64,000 nucleotides of DNA from Rheinheimera sp. MM224. Lineage in GTDB: Bacteria > Pseudomonadota > Gammaproteobacteria > Enterobacterales > Alteromonadaceae. Positions 28,450 to 37,855 of this stretch are shown piece by piece; position 1 is the first letter of the stretch; each line of letters begins with the position of its first letter. The translations under genes were made by a program, and so were the position numbers. Location of the stretch: NCBI RefSeq assembly GCF_947090785.1, contig NZ_OX352320.1, positions 62,001-126,000 of the forward strand, given 5' to 3'. Under the pieces are notes generated by a model. The model saw only the letters and a list, made by a program, of their open reading frames with translations. It was not told where the DNA came from and did no database searches.

Positions 28450-29121
28450 TTGAAGATATGGATATTTTCTGTTGTAGTTCATCTGTTATTGCTGTGGGCT
28501 CTGTCTTTGATCATTATTCCTCCGGCGGAGAAACCCTCAGCATCAGCTGTGATTCAAAGTTATAGTTACACGCCAATCCGTGTGAAGTCAGTGCCTGCTG
28601 TTATTGCTAAGCCGCAGCCAGTCACTGCAAGCAAACCGCCTGAGTCTAAACTTCCAGCTAAAAAACGACCCTCTAAAAAAGCCAGAGCTTCTGAAGCTAC
28701 TGCTGCTGTTAGTAGCGCTGCCGGAACAACCTCAGAGGCGAAGATCAATTCAGCGGTTGGGATGGTTGAAACAAAACCATCCAGGGCTTCGGGTTCTCTA
28801 TCCCTGGCGCAACGTGCACTAGCTGCAGCGTCTGCTGTAGCCTCTGAACCTATAGCGGATCGGCAGCGACAACGTGAAGTCGTCTTGAGGTCAGGCACGC
28901 CAGCAGATAGTGAGCTTGCTCCTGCAATGCTTAAACAAGTAAAAACTTATGCAGATGGCTCTGAACTGGTCAAAGGTGTTCATGGCTGCTGGAAGGTTCC
29001 GCCAACAGAATCACGCAAGGGCGCTACCTGGCTGATGACCAGCACACCCTGTGAAACCGATAGCACAGTAGAACAAATCAACGCTATTTTGCAGAAGCGT
29101 CGTACCTATGGCAGTGATTAA
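28450..29121 (+). CDS. TonB/TolA-like N-terminal anchor protein of unknown function
   Basis: I do not recognise the family of this 223-residue protein. A hydrophobic N-terminal helix (about residues 4-24) holds a Ser-x3-His pair (SVVVH), the motif by which TonB and TolA contact their proton-channel partners. A long Ala/Lys/Pro/Ser-rich linker (25-150) follows, then a small C-terminal part with two cysteines (HGCWKVPP and STPCETD). It is probably periplasmic with an inner membrane anchor. The start appears to be TTG at 28450, 9 bases after GGAG. It overlaps the barA 3' end by 4 bases, tail to tail. Confidence 0.6.
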   Translation: MKIWIFSVVVHLLLLWALSLIIIPPAEKPSASAVIQSYSYTPIRVKSVPAVIAKPQPVTASKPPESKLPAKKRPSKKARASEATAAVSSAAGTTSEAKINSAVGMVETKPSRASGSLSLAQRALAAASAVASEPIADRQRQREVVLRSGTPADSELAPAMLKQVKTYADGSELVKGVHGCWKVPPTESRKGATWLMTSTPCETDSTVEQINAILQKRRTYGSD

Positions 29122-31892
29122 CCTGAAACTTTAGTTGGTGCGGGCTCTGTAACCAGCGGTGGCCAGTTTTTGGCATCCTGTAATAAGGATTGGATCCTGT
29201 CCTGCAGTTCAAATAATTCAGGCTCCAGTTGTTCGGTTTGTTTACCTTTTTTCAGCTCAGTTTCAATCAACTCTGTCAGTTGTTTTAATACTGGCAGACC
29301 TGTATAGCAGCTGGCGCCGTGCAATTTATGGATATGCTGTAGCAGTTGTTCAGCATCCTGTTGTTGCATCGCCTGCTGAATAAGCATCAAGCTATCAGGC
29401 AATGACTGTACCAGCATCCATAACATTTCTTTGGCTAAATCCAGTTTACCGCCGGCTCTTTGCAATGCCAGAGTCCAGTCCAGCTGTTTGCTTTGCGGCA
29501 ATTGGTTTTCGCTGGTTGAGGCCGCTAATGCTTGTTGAAAATCCGGGCAACATTCCCGCAAGGTGTAGTGCAGCAGTTTTTCATCCAGAGGTTTAGTTAA
29601 AAACTCACAAAAGCCTAAAGCTAACAGCCTGTCCCTTTCACCATCCAATGCGTGAGCTGTCACCGCAATAATGGGAGTCGCTTCGTTTAGCGAACTTTGC
29701 TGAATACGCTGGCAAGCCTGAATACCGTCCATCACCGGCATATTAATATCCATAAAAATCAGATCGTAATGCTGTTGGTTGGCTTTTTGCCATGCTTCGG
29801 CGCCATTACGGGCTGAATCGACCTGTTCCACCATTTCAGACAGCAGGGTATTAATCAGTTTTAAATTCGCTTCGTTATCATCCACCGACAACACCCGCAA
29901 GCGGGCTTTAGGTTTATCCTGCAGCGGATTTTGCTCAGGGAAATCTAAATAAGGCTGTGCCAGAGTCATTGCCAGTTTGCGGTAATGTGCTGGTTTAGAT
30001 AACACAGCTTTGGCACCTGAGGCCTGCAGCACTTCACGTAAATTCGGTGACAGGGTGTTGACCAGTAAATACAACTGCTCGCTGTGCAGTTGCAACTGCT
30101 GCAGTAATTCAATCACCTGATTGACCTGATTCAGTGAAATAGAGCGGCCAATTAACGCCATATCAATTTGTGGCTGCAACGCCAGAGTTTGGCTCAGCTG
30201 GCTCATATTGCTGCAACTGATGATATTCAGTCCCCACTGGTCCAACTGGGCTAGCATGGCTTCGCGGGAATACTGCTGAGGTTCAAAATACAAAATAGTT
30301 TTTTGCTTCAGCTCCGCCAGCGGCAAAGGTTCAGCTATGGATAAATGGTGGCGTTTGCACATCAGCGTAAACCAGAAGGTTGAGCCTTCACCTGCTTTAC
30401 TATCAAAGCCAATTTTGCCACCCATAGCAGTGACCAGACGCTGTGAAATGACTAAACCTAAACCTGTGCCGCCATAACGCCGGCCAATGCTGTTGTCGGC
30501 CTGGGCAAAACCACCAAACAAGCTTTTTTGCTGATCTTCTGTAATACCAATACCTGTATCTTGCACTGAAAAACGCAGTTGCCATTGCTCGTCCGGCATA
30601 GGGCGGCAACTAACACGTATCACTACACTGCCTTGTTCGGTGAATTTAATCGCATTACCGGCAATGTTGGTCAGAATTTGATTAATCCGCATTGGGTCTG
30701 CTATTAAATCGTCAGGACAGCTATTCTCAACCAGTAACACCAATTCCAGCTGTTTATCAAAGGCATTAGAGGCTAATAGCTCCACCGAATCATTGAGCAA
30801 GTCGCGTAATGAAAAAGGCTCGGGGTTAATCGGCATCCGGCCTTCTTCCAGTTTGGCGTAATCCAACACGTCGTTGACCAGGCTTAATAAGCTATTCGCT
30901 GATTTCTGAATAGTAGCTAAATAATCCTGCTGGTTATGGGTCAGGTTGGTTTTCAGTAATTGCCGGGCAAAACCAATAACGGCGTTGAGCGGTGTGCGTA
31001 ATTCATGACTCATTTTGGCAAGGAAGTCAGATTTACTGCGGTTATCTTCCATCGCCTTTTTACGGGACAGGTCCAGCTCAATATTTTGCATTTCCAGCTG
31101 TTCCATACTTTGTTGTAAGTCGCTGGTCGCCTGTTCAATGCTTTGCTGCATTTCTTCGTCATGGGTTTTTAGTGCTGTTGCCAGCGCATTAATACCAGTG
31201 CGTAGCTGTTCCAGTTCACCGAGAAAAGGTTGTTGCAATTGACTTTGATACTGGCCTTCACGTAGCTGTCCAATCACATCTCCCATTTGCTGCAAAGGAC
31301 TGCTGACCTTCTTAATCAGGCGCAAACTGAAATACACACAGGCGGCAAGCCCCAATAGAATAATCATCAGGCTGCTGAGCAACGAGGTTTGCTGTGCCAG
31401 CATCACTTTATCTTTGGCCACTTGTACTGAGATATAACCCAAAGGCTGATCGGCCGGGTCTGTGCTGAAATCGGCTTGTTCCGGTAAAATAGGGGTGCGG
31501 ATCACAAGCCAGTTGCCAAGGTCTGTGATGGTACTTTGCTGTGGAATAGCGCTGTCGGGCGCGTACTTCAGCATGGCAAAGTCTTTGTGATAGTTGGTGG
31601 TCACAAAGAGCTCGTGATCGGCATTAAAAATAGCGATACTTTTGACCAAAGCTGAATTTTTTCTGTGACTGACATCCAGCAAACGTTTGACGTCTTGCCG
31701 GCTGTTATGTAATAACGCATGTTCGCTGGCTATAGCTAAAGGGACGGCAATGTTTTCGGCCTGTTCTTCCAGATACTGGGCCAAATCATGATAGCGGGCA
31801 TAGCTAAAATAACCCCCAAGGCATAAACTGACCAACAAGGTCGGCACCAGGGTGGTCAATAAGACCCAATCTCTTAAACCAATTTTCGTCAT
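29118..31892 (-). CDS. barA: BarA-type hybrid sensor histidine kinase
   Basis: This 924-residue inner membrane kinase probably controls the UvrY/GacA response regulator and, through it, CsrA-binding small RNAs. Domains in order: membrane helix (about 10-28), periplasmic sensor, second helix (about 172-192), HAMP, a coiled-coil linker, HisKA with MSHELRTPLNAVIGF (His near 295), HATPase with NAIKFT and GTGLGLVIS, a degenerate receiver-like region, a receiver with DINMPVMDG (near 715) and an Hpt domain with HIHKLHGASC (near 855). It is divergent from rlmD, the E. coli arrangement, which supports the assignment over other hybrid kinases. Confidence 0.9.
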   Translation of the reverse strand: MTKIGLRDWVLLTTLVPTLLVSLCLGGYFSYARYHDLAQYLEEQAENIAVPLAIASEHALLHNSRQDVKRLLDVSHRKNSALVKSIAIFNADHELFVTTNYHKDFAMLKYAPDSAIPQQSTITDLGNWLVIRTPILPEQADFSTDPADQPLGYISVQVAKDKVMLAQQTSLLSSLMIILLGLAACVYFSLRLIKKVSSPLQQMGDVIGQLREGQYQSQLQQPFLGELEQLRTGINALATALKTHDEEMQQSIEQATSDLQQSMEQLEMQNIELDLSRKKAMEDNRSKSDFLAKMSHELRTPLNAVIGFARQLLKTNLTHNQQDYLATIQKSANSLLSLVNDVLDYAKLEEGRMPINPEPFSLRDLLNDSVELLASNAFDKQLELVLLVENSCPDDLIADPMRINQILTNIAGNAIKFTEQGSVVIRVSCRPMPDEQWQLRFSVQDTGIGITEDQQKSLFGGFAQADNSIGRRYGGTGLGLVISQRLVTAMGGKIGFDSKAGEGSTFWFTLMCKRHHLSIAEPLPLAELKQKTILYFEPQQYSREAMLAQLDQWGLNIISCSNMSQLSQTLALQPQIDMALIGRSISLNQVNQVIELLQQLQLHSEQLYLLVNTLSPNLREVLQASGAKAVLSKPAHYRKLAMTLAQPYLDFPEQNPLQDKPKARLRVLSVDDNEANLKLINTLLSEMVEQVDSARNGAEAWQKANQQHYDLIFMDINMPVMDGIQACQRIQQSSLNEATPIIAVTAHALDGERDRLLALGFCEFLTKPLDEKLLHYTLRECCPDFQQALAASTSENQLPQSKQLDWTLALQRAGGKLDLAKEMLWMLVQSLPDSLMLIQQAMQQQDAEQLLQHIHKLHGASCYTGLPVLKQLTELIETELKKGKQTEQLEPELFELQDRIQSLLQDAKNWPPLVTEPAPTKVSG

Positions 31893-31978
31893 CTGTAGCG
31901 CTGCTTGATAGAATAGTCCGGAGCGAATTTATAATGACACAAGGCTTACTAAAAGCCCACCACAGGTACTAAGTCCAG

Positions 31979-33319
31979 ATGGTCAAAATTTATCAGGCTG
32001 CCAAAGGCGCCAGAGATAAACCTCAACAGTTAAAGCAAATCGAAGTACAGATTGAACGTCTGGATCACGAAGCTCAGGGCATAGGCTTTGAGCAAAAGCG
32101 TATTGTATTCGTCAGTGGTGCTTTGCCCGGTGAGCGGGTGAAAGTGCAATTGACCGAACAAAAAGATAAATCGGCCAAAGGCAAAGTGGTGAAAGTGCTG
32201 CAAGCCTCGCCGTTGCGTCAGGCTCCGCTCTGTAAGCATTTTGGCGATTGCGGCGGTTGTCAGCTGCAGTATCTGTCAGCAGAACACCAGTTGGAGCTCA
32301 AGCAGCAAGGCGTGGATCAACTAATCCGCCATCAAACCGGCTTAACCAGCTTACCCTGGCAGACACCGCTGAAAAGCGAAGGCCAGGGTTATAGACGTAA
32401 AGCCCGTATTGGCGTTTGGTTTGATAAAAAAACGCAGCAATTTACAGTGGGTTTTCGCAAAGCCAACGACAAAGTCATTACCTCCATTGAACACTGTATG
32501 GTGCTTAGTCCGGCTTTAAGTTCAGTATTCAGTGTATTGCAACAACAACTGCCAAAACTGCAACAAGGCTCTGCTATTACTCATGTTGAAGCGTTGGATG
32601 CTGACGGTCAGGTGTATTTAATAGTGCGGCATATCCGCCCTTTGCCGGACTCTGATCAACAAGCTTTGATCCAGGCTTGGCCAGAAGCCATATGGATAGG
32701 CGAAGCAGAGCCTGAACTTTATCAGCATTGGCAAGTCGGAACAGCAGAACCTTGTTACCAGTTACCTGCTTTGGGTTTAAAACTGAAGTTTTCTGCTGCT
32801 GATTTTATTCAGGTAAATCAGGGTATTAATCAGCAAATGGTGCAGCAGGCACTGGATTGGCTCAGTCTGCAACCAGGCGATCAGGTGTTAGAACTCTATT
32901 CTGGTATAGGTAACTTCAGTCTGGCTTTAGCGCAACGCGTCAAATGGGTGCATGGCCTGGAAGGTGTCACCACTATGGTGCAACGTGCAGAAGCCAATGC
33001 AGAGCTGAATGGCCTGACGAACCTGAGTTTTAGTCAGGCTGACTTGCATCTGCCATGGCCAAAAGCCGACTGGAATAAGCCGAAGTACCAAAAAGTACTG
33101 CTCGATCCAGCCCGTGCTGGTGCAGTTGGAGCTGTAGAGCAAATAGCGCGGTTAAGTCCGGCACAGATATTGTACGTGTCCTGTAATCCGCTCACTTTTG
33201 CCCGGGATGCGAAAGTTTTACTGGATTGTGGTTATCAGCTGGATAAAATCAGTGTGATGGACATGTTTCCACAAACCAGCCATCTGGAGTTGATGGCTTT
33301 GTTTCACAGGAGAAAGTAA
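31979..33319 (+). CDS. rlmD: 23S rRNA (uracil-1939-C5)-methyltransferase RlmD
   Basis: This 446-residue RNA methyltransferase has an N-terminal TRAM domain (IEVQIERLDHEAQGIGF), the four-cysteine iron-sulfur motif CKHFGDCGGCQLQ plus the later HCMVL cysteine, the SAM site LELYSGIGNFSLALA and the catalytic SCNPLTFARD. It is followed 3 bases later by relA, as in E. coli. Confidence 0.95.
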   Translation: MVKIYQAAKGARDKPQQLKQIEVQIERLDHEAQGIGFEQKRIVFVSGALPGERVKVQLTEQKDKSAKGKVVKVLQASPLRQAPLCKHFGDCGGCQLQYLSAEHQLELKQQGVDQLIRHQTGLTSLPWQTPLKSEGQGYRRKARIGVWFDKKTQQFTVGFRKANDKVITSIEHCMVLSPALSSVFSVLQQQLPKLQQGSAITHVEALDADGQVYLIVRHIRPLPDSDQQALIQAWPEAIWIGEAEPELYQHWQVGTAEPCYQLPALGLKLKFSAADFIQVNQGINQQMVQQALDWLSLQPGDQVLELYSGIGNFSLALAQRVKWVHGLEGVTTMVQRAEANAELNGLTNLSFSQADLHLPWPKADWNKPKYQKVLLDPARAGAVGAVEQIARLSPAQILYVSCNPLTFARDAKVLLDCGYQLDKISVMDMFPQTSHLELMALFHRRK

Positions 33320-33322
33320 CGA

Positions 33323-35515
33323 ATGGTGACGGTAAGGCAATCACATAGCGCCGAATACCACCCAGGCGGCACTCAGAGCTGGTTAAGTGCCTTAGGTTTA
33401 CCTGAAGCAAAAATCCATGCGCTGTTGGATGCTGAGCTCTGGTTACATCAACAGAATTTGACCGATCAGGAACCCGAAGTACAAACGGGCTGGGAAATGG
33501 TCGAAATTCTGGCTGATTTGCGTATGGACAAAGATGCCTTAACTGCTGCGTTGTTGTTTCCGTTAGTTGAAGCAAAGTTGCTGGACCTGGAACAGGTGGA
33601 AACACAGTTTTGTTCTGCTGTGCTGACCATGTTAAATGCCGTACGCCAGATGGAAGCTATTCGTTCTATTCCGGTTGGGCCAAACCAAAGCAGTAACCCA
33701 CAACAAGCCGACAACCTGCGCCGTATGTTATTGGCTATGGTGGAAGATGTGCGCGCTGTGGTGTTAAAACTGGCCGCACAAATTTGTTACCTGCGCTCAG
33801 TTAAAAACGCCGATGAAGAAACCCGCGTACTAGCGGCCAAAGAAACCAATGCAATTTTTGGCCCGCTGGCCAATCGCTTAGGAATAGGTCAAATCAAATG
33901 GGAGCTGGAAGACTTAGCGTTCCGTTACCTGCACCCTCAAACCTACAAACAAATTGCCAGTTTGCTGGAAGAAAAACGCTTAGACCGCGAACAATATATG
34001 CAGGATTTTGTCGCCTCAGTGCGGCAGAAAATGCAGGACGCCACTATTTCGGTTGAAGTGTACGGCAGGCCTAAACATATTTTCAGTATCTGGAAAAAGA
34101 TGCAGAAAAAGCAGCTGGCTTTTGATCAGCTGTACGACATTCGTGCCGTGCGTATTGTCACCACCAAGGTACAGGATTGCTACGCCGCTTTGGGTATAGT
34201 GCATACCTCCTGGCGTCATTTGCCGAAAGAATTCGACGACTACATAGCCACGCCAAAACAAAATGGCTATCAGTCTATTCATACAGTGGTGCTTGGCCCT
34301 GCGGGTCGCCCTGTCGAAATTCAAATTCGTACTCATCAGATGCATGACGATGCCGAACTAGGTGTTGCTGCGCACTGGCGTTATAAAGAAGGTGCAGGCC
34401 ATGCCGCTCGCGAAGGCCAATTGGATGAGAAAATCAGCTGGTTACGTAAACTGCTGGCATGGCAGGAAGAGCTGGTCGATGGCTCAGATTTAGCCGAAGA
34501 GTTAAAAAATCAGGTCACCGAAGACAGGGTTTATGTCTTTACGCCTAAAGGCGATATCGTCGATTTACCTGTTGGCTCCACACCGCTGGATTTTGCTTAT
34601 TATGTGCACTCCAATGTGGGTCACCGCTGCATAGGCGCCAAGATTTCTGGCCGTATCGTGCCTTTTACCTATCAGCTGAAAACTGGCGATCAAATTGAAA
34701 TTTTAACAGGCCGCGAGCCAAACCCGAGCCGCGACTGGTTAAACCCCAACTCAGGTTATTTAAAATCCAGCCGTGCCCGCTCCAAAGTGCAGTACTGGTT
34801 CCGCCTGCAGGACAGAGATAAAAACATAGCGGCAGGTAAAGAGCTGCTGGATACCGAATTAAGCCGCTTGAACCTGACTATCGACAGTGTGCCAAAAGTG
34901 CTGGCGCGTTTTAACGTGAACAGTATGGAAGAGATACTGGCCGGTATTGGCGGTGGCGAAATTAAAGTCACCCAAGTGGTGCATTACATACAAAGTCAGT
35001 CGGGCAAAATTCAGCAGCCTGAAATTGACCCGCGCCTGATCAGCAAACCTATGTCGGCCCAGCCGAAAAGCCATGTGGTGGTGCAGGGCGTAGGTAACTT
35101 GTTGACTCATATGGCCGGTTGCTGTCAGCCGCTGCCAGGTGATGCGATAGTAGGTTATATCACTCAGGGCCGCGGTATAGCTGTGCACCGTGACGACTGC
35201 GATCAGTTTAAAACCTTGCAGGAAGCACATCGTGAACGGGTAGTGGAGGCAACATGGGGCGATAAATATGCTTCAGGTTATGAAGTCACTATTCGTATTG
35301 TGGCGCACGACCGTAATGGCTTATTACGGGATATCACCAGCATTCTGGCCAATGAAAAAGCCAACGTGCTGCGGATGAGCAGTAACTCGGATATCTCGCA
35401 GCAAACCGCTACCATTATTATGACGATGGAGCTGTATAACCTGGATTCACTGAACAAACTGCTGACCAAAGTCAGCCAGATTGACGATGTAATCGAAGCG
35501 AAACGTTTTCACTGA
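33323..35515 (+). CDS. relA: GTP pyrophosphokinase RelA
   Basis: This 730-residue ribosome-dependent alarmone synthetase makes (p)ppGpp during amino acid starvation. The N-terminal hydrolase-like domain is degenerate, lacking the HD motif, as expected for RelA and not SpoT. The synthetase domain has GRPKHIFSIWKKM, YDIRAVRI, and FDDYIATPKQNGYQSIHTVVL (with the RelA-type acidic EFDD), followed by EIQIRTHQMH. TGS (DRVYVFTPKGDIVDLP), zinc-finger and ACT domains follow. Start and length fit the family. Confidence 0.96.
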   Translation: MVTVRQSHSAEYHPGGTQSWLSALGLPEAKIHALLDAELWLHQQNLTDQEPEVQTGWEMVEILADLRMDKDALTAALLFPLVEAKLLDLEQVETQFCSAVLTMLNAVRQMEAIRSIPVGPNQSSNPQQADNLRRMLLAMVEDVRAVVLKLAAQICYLRSVKNADEETRVLAAKETNAIFGPLANRLGIGQIKWELEDLAFRYLHPQTYKQIASLLEEKRLDREQYMQDFVASVRQKMQDATISVEVYGRPKHIFSIWKKMQKKQLAFDQLYDIRAVRIVTTKVQDCYAALGIVHTSWRHLPKEFDDYIATPKQNGYQSIHTVVLGPAGRPVEIQIRTHQMHDDAELGVAAHWRYKEGAGHAAREGQLDEKISWLRKLLAWQEELVDGSDLAEELKNQVTEDRVYVFTPKGDIVDLPVGSTPLDFAYYVHSNVGHRCIGAKISGRIVPFTYQLKTGDQIEILTGREPNPSRDWLNPNSGYLKSSRARSKVQYWFRLQDRDKNIAAGKELLDTELSRLNLTIDSVPKVLARFNVNSMEEILAGIGGGEIKVTQVVHYIQSQSGKIQQPEIDPRLISKPMSAQPKSHVVVQGVGNLLTHMAGCCQPLPGDAIVGYITQGRGIAVHRDDCDQFKTLQEAHRERVVEATWGDKYASGYEVTIRIVAHDRNGLLRDITSILANEKANVLRMSSNSDISQQTATIIMTMELYNLDSLNKLLTKVSQIDDVIEAKRFH

Positions 35516-35542
35516 TTTGCGAACTTAACAACTTATAGCGCT

Positions 35543-35562
35543 GGAGCCCATGCTCCGGTTGC
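35543..35562 (+). terminator. Weak hairpin between relA and mazG
   Basis: GGAGC and GCTCC pair around CCAT, extended by two weaker pairs, followed by a pyrimidine-rich but not continuous T run. It may attenuate rather than end transcription. Confidence 0.3.
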
Positions 35563-35581
35563 TTCTTCTGCAGGATCTATT

Positions 35582-36370
35582 GTGTCACAACCACTTCAGC
35601 AACTATTGGCCATTATGGCCAGACTTCGGGACCCACAAAACGGCTGCCCTTGGGATAAAGAACAAACCTACCAGACCATAGTGCCTTATACGCTGGAAGA
35701 AGCTTATGAAGTGGCGGATGCGATAGCCCGCGAAGACTATGCCGAGCTAAAAGACGAGCTGGGCGACTTGTTATTTCAGGTGGTGTTTTACGCTCAGATT
35801 GCCAAAGAAGAAGGCCGTTTTGAATTTGACGATTGCGCTGCCGCCATTAACGACAAGCTCATTCGCCGCCACCCTCATGTGTTTGCTGATATGAATTTAG
35901 ATAGCAGCAAAGCCGTACTGCAAAACTGGGAAGCGATAAAAACCACAGAACGCACAGCTTCTGGCAAAACCTCTGTGCTGGATAATATCCCGCTGGCGAT
36001 GCCGGCATTAAGCCGTGCCTACAAACTGCAAAAACGTTGTGCGCAGGTAGGCTTCGACTGGCCTGATGTAGAAGGTGCCTGGGATAAAGTGCAGGAAGAA
36101 ATTCAGGAAGTGGCAGAATTACCAACAGGTGCGGCTGAACTGGAAGAAGAGTTAGGCGATTTAATGTTTGCGCTGGTCAATGTAGTGCGTAAACAAGGTT
36201 TTGATCCGGAAAAAGTCATGCGCCAGGCCAATCAAAAGTTTGAGCGACGTTTTCGGCAAGTAGAGCAGGCGCTGGTCGAGCAAGGCTCTAGCCCGGCACA
36301 GAGTCATTTGGATGAAATGGAACTGTTGTGGTTAGAGGTAAAAAGAATGGAAAAACAAGGCAAAAGCTAA
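35582..36370 (+). CDS. mazG: Nucleoside triphosphate pyrophosphohydrolase MazG
   Basis: This 262-residue tandem-MazG enzyme hydrolyses NTPs to NMPs and pyrophosphate. It begins MARLRDPQNGCPWDKEQTY-like and has two EExxE/D metal motifs (EEAYEVADAIA with ELKDELGDLLFQVVF, and ELEEELGDLMFALVN). The start is a GTG with AGGA 8 bases upstream. It follows relA by 66 bases, as in E. coli apart from the absent mazEF. Confidence 0.95.
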   Translation: MSQPLQQLLAIMARLRDPQNGCPWDKEQTYQTIVPYTLEEAYEVADAIAREDYAELKDELGDLLFQVVFYAQIAKEEGRFEFDDCAAAINDKLIRRHPHVFADMNLDSSKAVLQNWEAIKTTERTASGKTSVLDNIPLAMPALSRAYKLQKRCAQVGFDWPDVEGAWDKVQEEIQEVAELPTGAAELEEELGDLMFALVNVVRKQGFDPEKVMRQANQKFERRFRQVEQALVEQGSSPAQSHLDEMELLWLEVKRMEKQGKS

Positions 36371-36398
36371 AAATTCACCGTGAAAAAACGATCAATAC

Positions 36399-36428
36399 TT
36401 GACTGCTTTTTAATTTGTCTAATACTCT
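36399..36428 (+). promoter_or_regulatory. Possible sigma-70 promoter for the lipoprotein pair
   Basis: TTGACT at 36399-36404 is followed by TAATAC (15-base spacer) or TACTCT (18-base spacer) in an AT-rich stretch just upstream of the gene at 36463. Confidence 0.35.
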
Positions 36429-36462
36429 GGTCTGGAATAATTAAAATACTAAAGCCAGATCA

Positions 36463-36795
36463 ATGACTAAGATATATCCCATTTTTTTCTCCGGTCTCTG
36501 CCTGTTTTTTTTAAACGCCTGCGCGGAGACTTATAGCCCAGCTATTAAAGCCCCCGAACTGACAGTGGTCAATTCCACTGGCGAAACCATAGACCGTATT
36601 GTCGAACGTTCCTGTGACGCCAATGACGACAGCAACGACAGAGTGCTGGCGCGTGAGCTGAAAACAGGTCGCAGTCTGGTGATCCCGCTGGCCGTAACCT
36701 GCAGTAATCTGGAAGCCTTTAATAAAGAGGGTAGAGTTGTTGGCCGTCAGGTTGAAGTCTCTACGCCACCGGATCTGTACTGGCAAATTTACTGA
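36463..36795 (+). CDS. Small lipoprotein of unknown function
   Basis: I do not recognise this 110-residue protein. It has a lipoprotein signal with lipobox FLNAC, then a compact domain starting ELTVVNSTGETIDRIVERSC with two further cysteines (about residues 49 and 85). The final part (STPPDLYWQIY) looks like an edge strand. It is probably an outer membrane lipoprotein. The next lipoprotein gene starts 52 bases later on the same strand, so they may form a pair. Confidence 0.65.
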   Translation: MTKIYPIFFSGLCLFFLNACAETYSPAIKAPELTVVNSTGETIDRIVERSCDANDDSNDRVLARELKTGRSLVIPLAVTCSNLEAFNKEGRVVGRQVEVSTPPDLYWQIY

Positions 36796-36847
36796 TGCTC
36801 TATACGCACTGATCTTCCACGCAAAAAAAAGAAAAAGGAATAGAAGT

Positions 36848-37753
36848 ATGAATAATCTGTTGAAACTTATCTGCCTTGCAGGCCTGGCAGTATTGATGAC
36901 CGGTTGTAGCTCTTATGACTATTATCAGGTGGAGTCGAACTTTAAAATGAGTGCGGCGAACGATAGGATACCGGCCACTATTACTAAGGGGCAGGGTTTT
37001 GAGGCTAACTTCCCACGTCTTGCCACTATCGCTGTTAAGGCTCCGGATTTTTGCGTCAGCGAATCACAGTCGCAGCGCACTGGTACAGCCCGCGCTGAAA
37101 CCAATGTGATGCAAACCACTTGTGGTGTCGAAATGGCGCAAATTGAAAGCTCGTTAGCCAAAGCAGGTTTTGGTGTGATCAGTTGGAAAGTACTGCAAAA
37201 CGAAATGACAGTATCGACTTCTCATCTGGATGCAGCAAAAAAACTCAAAGCCGACGCCATGTTTCAGATTAACTCGCTAGAACGTGGTGTCACTCAGGCT
37301 GGCCAGGACGCGCGCTGGGACAGACGTTTTTACATCACAAATAGTGGCAGCAAAGTTCCAACAGCGGTCGACAGTTATATGGCCAATTTACTTGATACGT
37401 ACGCCAAACAAAACGAACAAGCCATGATCGCCGGCATTGAAGTATTAAGTGCCAGCATTAATGCCAGTGTAACTTTGGTCGAAAACGGCCGTGCCATCTG
37501 GTTTTACGAGTGGAACAATGTGCAATCGCAGGAAGATGCCGATCAAATAGTTGCCAATACTTATGTGTATTGTATCGACGGCTATTGCCAGCCTTATGTG
37601 CCGCAAGACTATGCCGCGTACAACGACCAATTGGTACAAGGCACCAGTGATGCGGTGTCTATAGGTGCCAAAGCAGCAGACCGCCGCCGTTCTGTGCACG
37701 ATAAGCTGATGAAGCAAGTAGTGGAAGATATGGTGGGACGTTTTACTTTGTAA
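36848..37753 (+). CDS. Lipoprotein of unknown function (second of pair)
   Basis: This 301-residue lipoprotein has the lipobox LMTGC and a soluble domain I cannot assign to a family. Notable segments are ARWDRRFYITNSGSKVP, an alpha/beta middle part (MIAGIEVLSASINASVTLV) and the tyrosine/cysteine-rich VYCIDGYCQPYVPQDYA. I set the start at 36848 because it opens the signal peptide and is preceded by AAAAAGGAAT; the frame extends back into the previous gene without support. A terminator follows. Confidence 0.65.
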   Translation: MNNLLKLICLAGLAVLMTGCSSYDYYQVESNFKMSAANDRIPATITKGQGFEANFPRLATIAVKAPDFCVSESQSQRTGTARAETNVMQTTCGVEMAQIESSLAKAGFGVISWKVLQNEMTVSTSHLDAAKKLKADAMFQINSLERGVTQAGQDARWDRRFYITNSGSKVPTAVDSYMANLLDTYAKQNEQAMIAGIEVLSASINASVTLVENGRAIWFYEWNNVQSQEDADQIVANTYVYCIDGYCQPYVPQDYAAYNDQLVQGTSDAVSIGAKAADRRRSVHDKLMKQVVEDMVGRFTL

Positions 37754-37781
37754 TTCAGGTGCATCGCTAAGTGATTTGGAC

Positions 37782-37812
37782 AAGGCCGCTTTTTTTAGCG
37801 GCTTTGTTTTTG
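37782..37812 (+). terminator. Intrinsic terminator after the lipoprotein pair
   Basis: AAGGCCGCT (37782-37790) pairs with AGCGGCTTT (37797-37805) around a T6 loop and is followed by GTTTTTGG. Confidence 0.75.
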
Positions 37813-37855
37813 GTTGGGTTCGGTTAGGTTAAAAGCTTTCGCCGCTGGCGAGATA

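Noticed and set aside
28566..28898. 110-codon antisense frame inside the TonB-like gene
   Set aside because: It arises from the Ala/Lys/Ser-rich repetitive coding sequence on the other strand and has no start signals.
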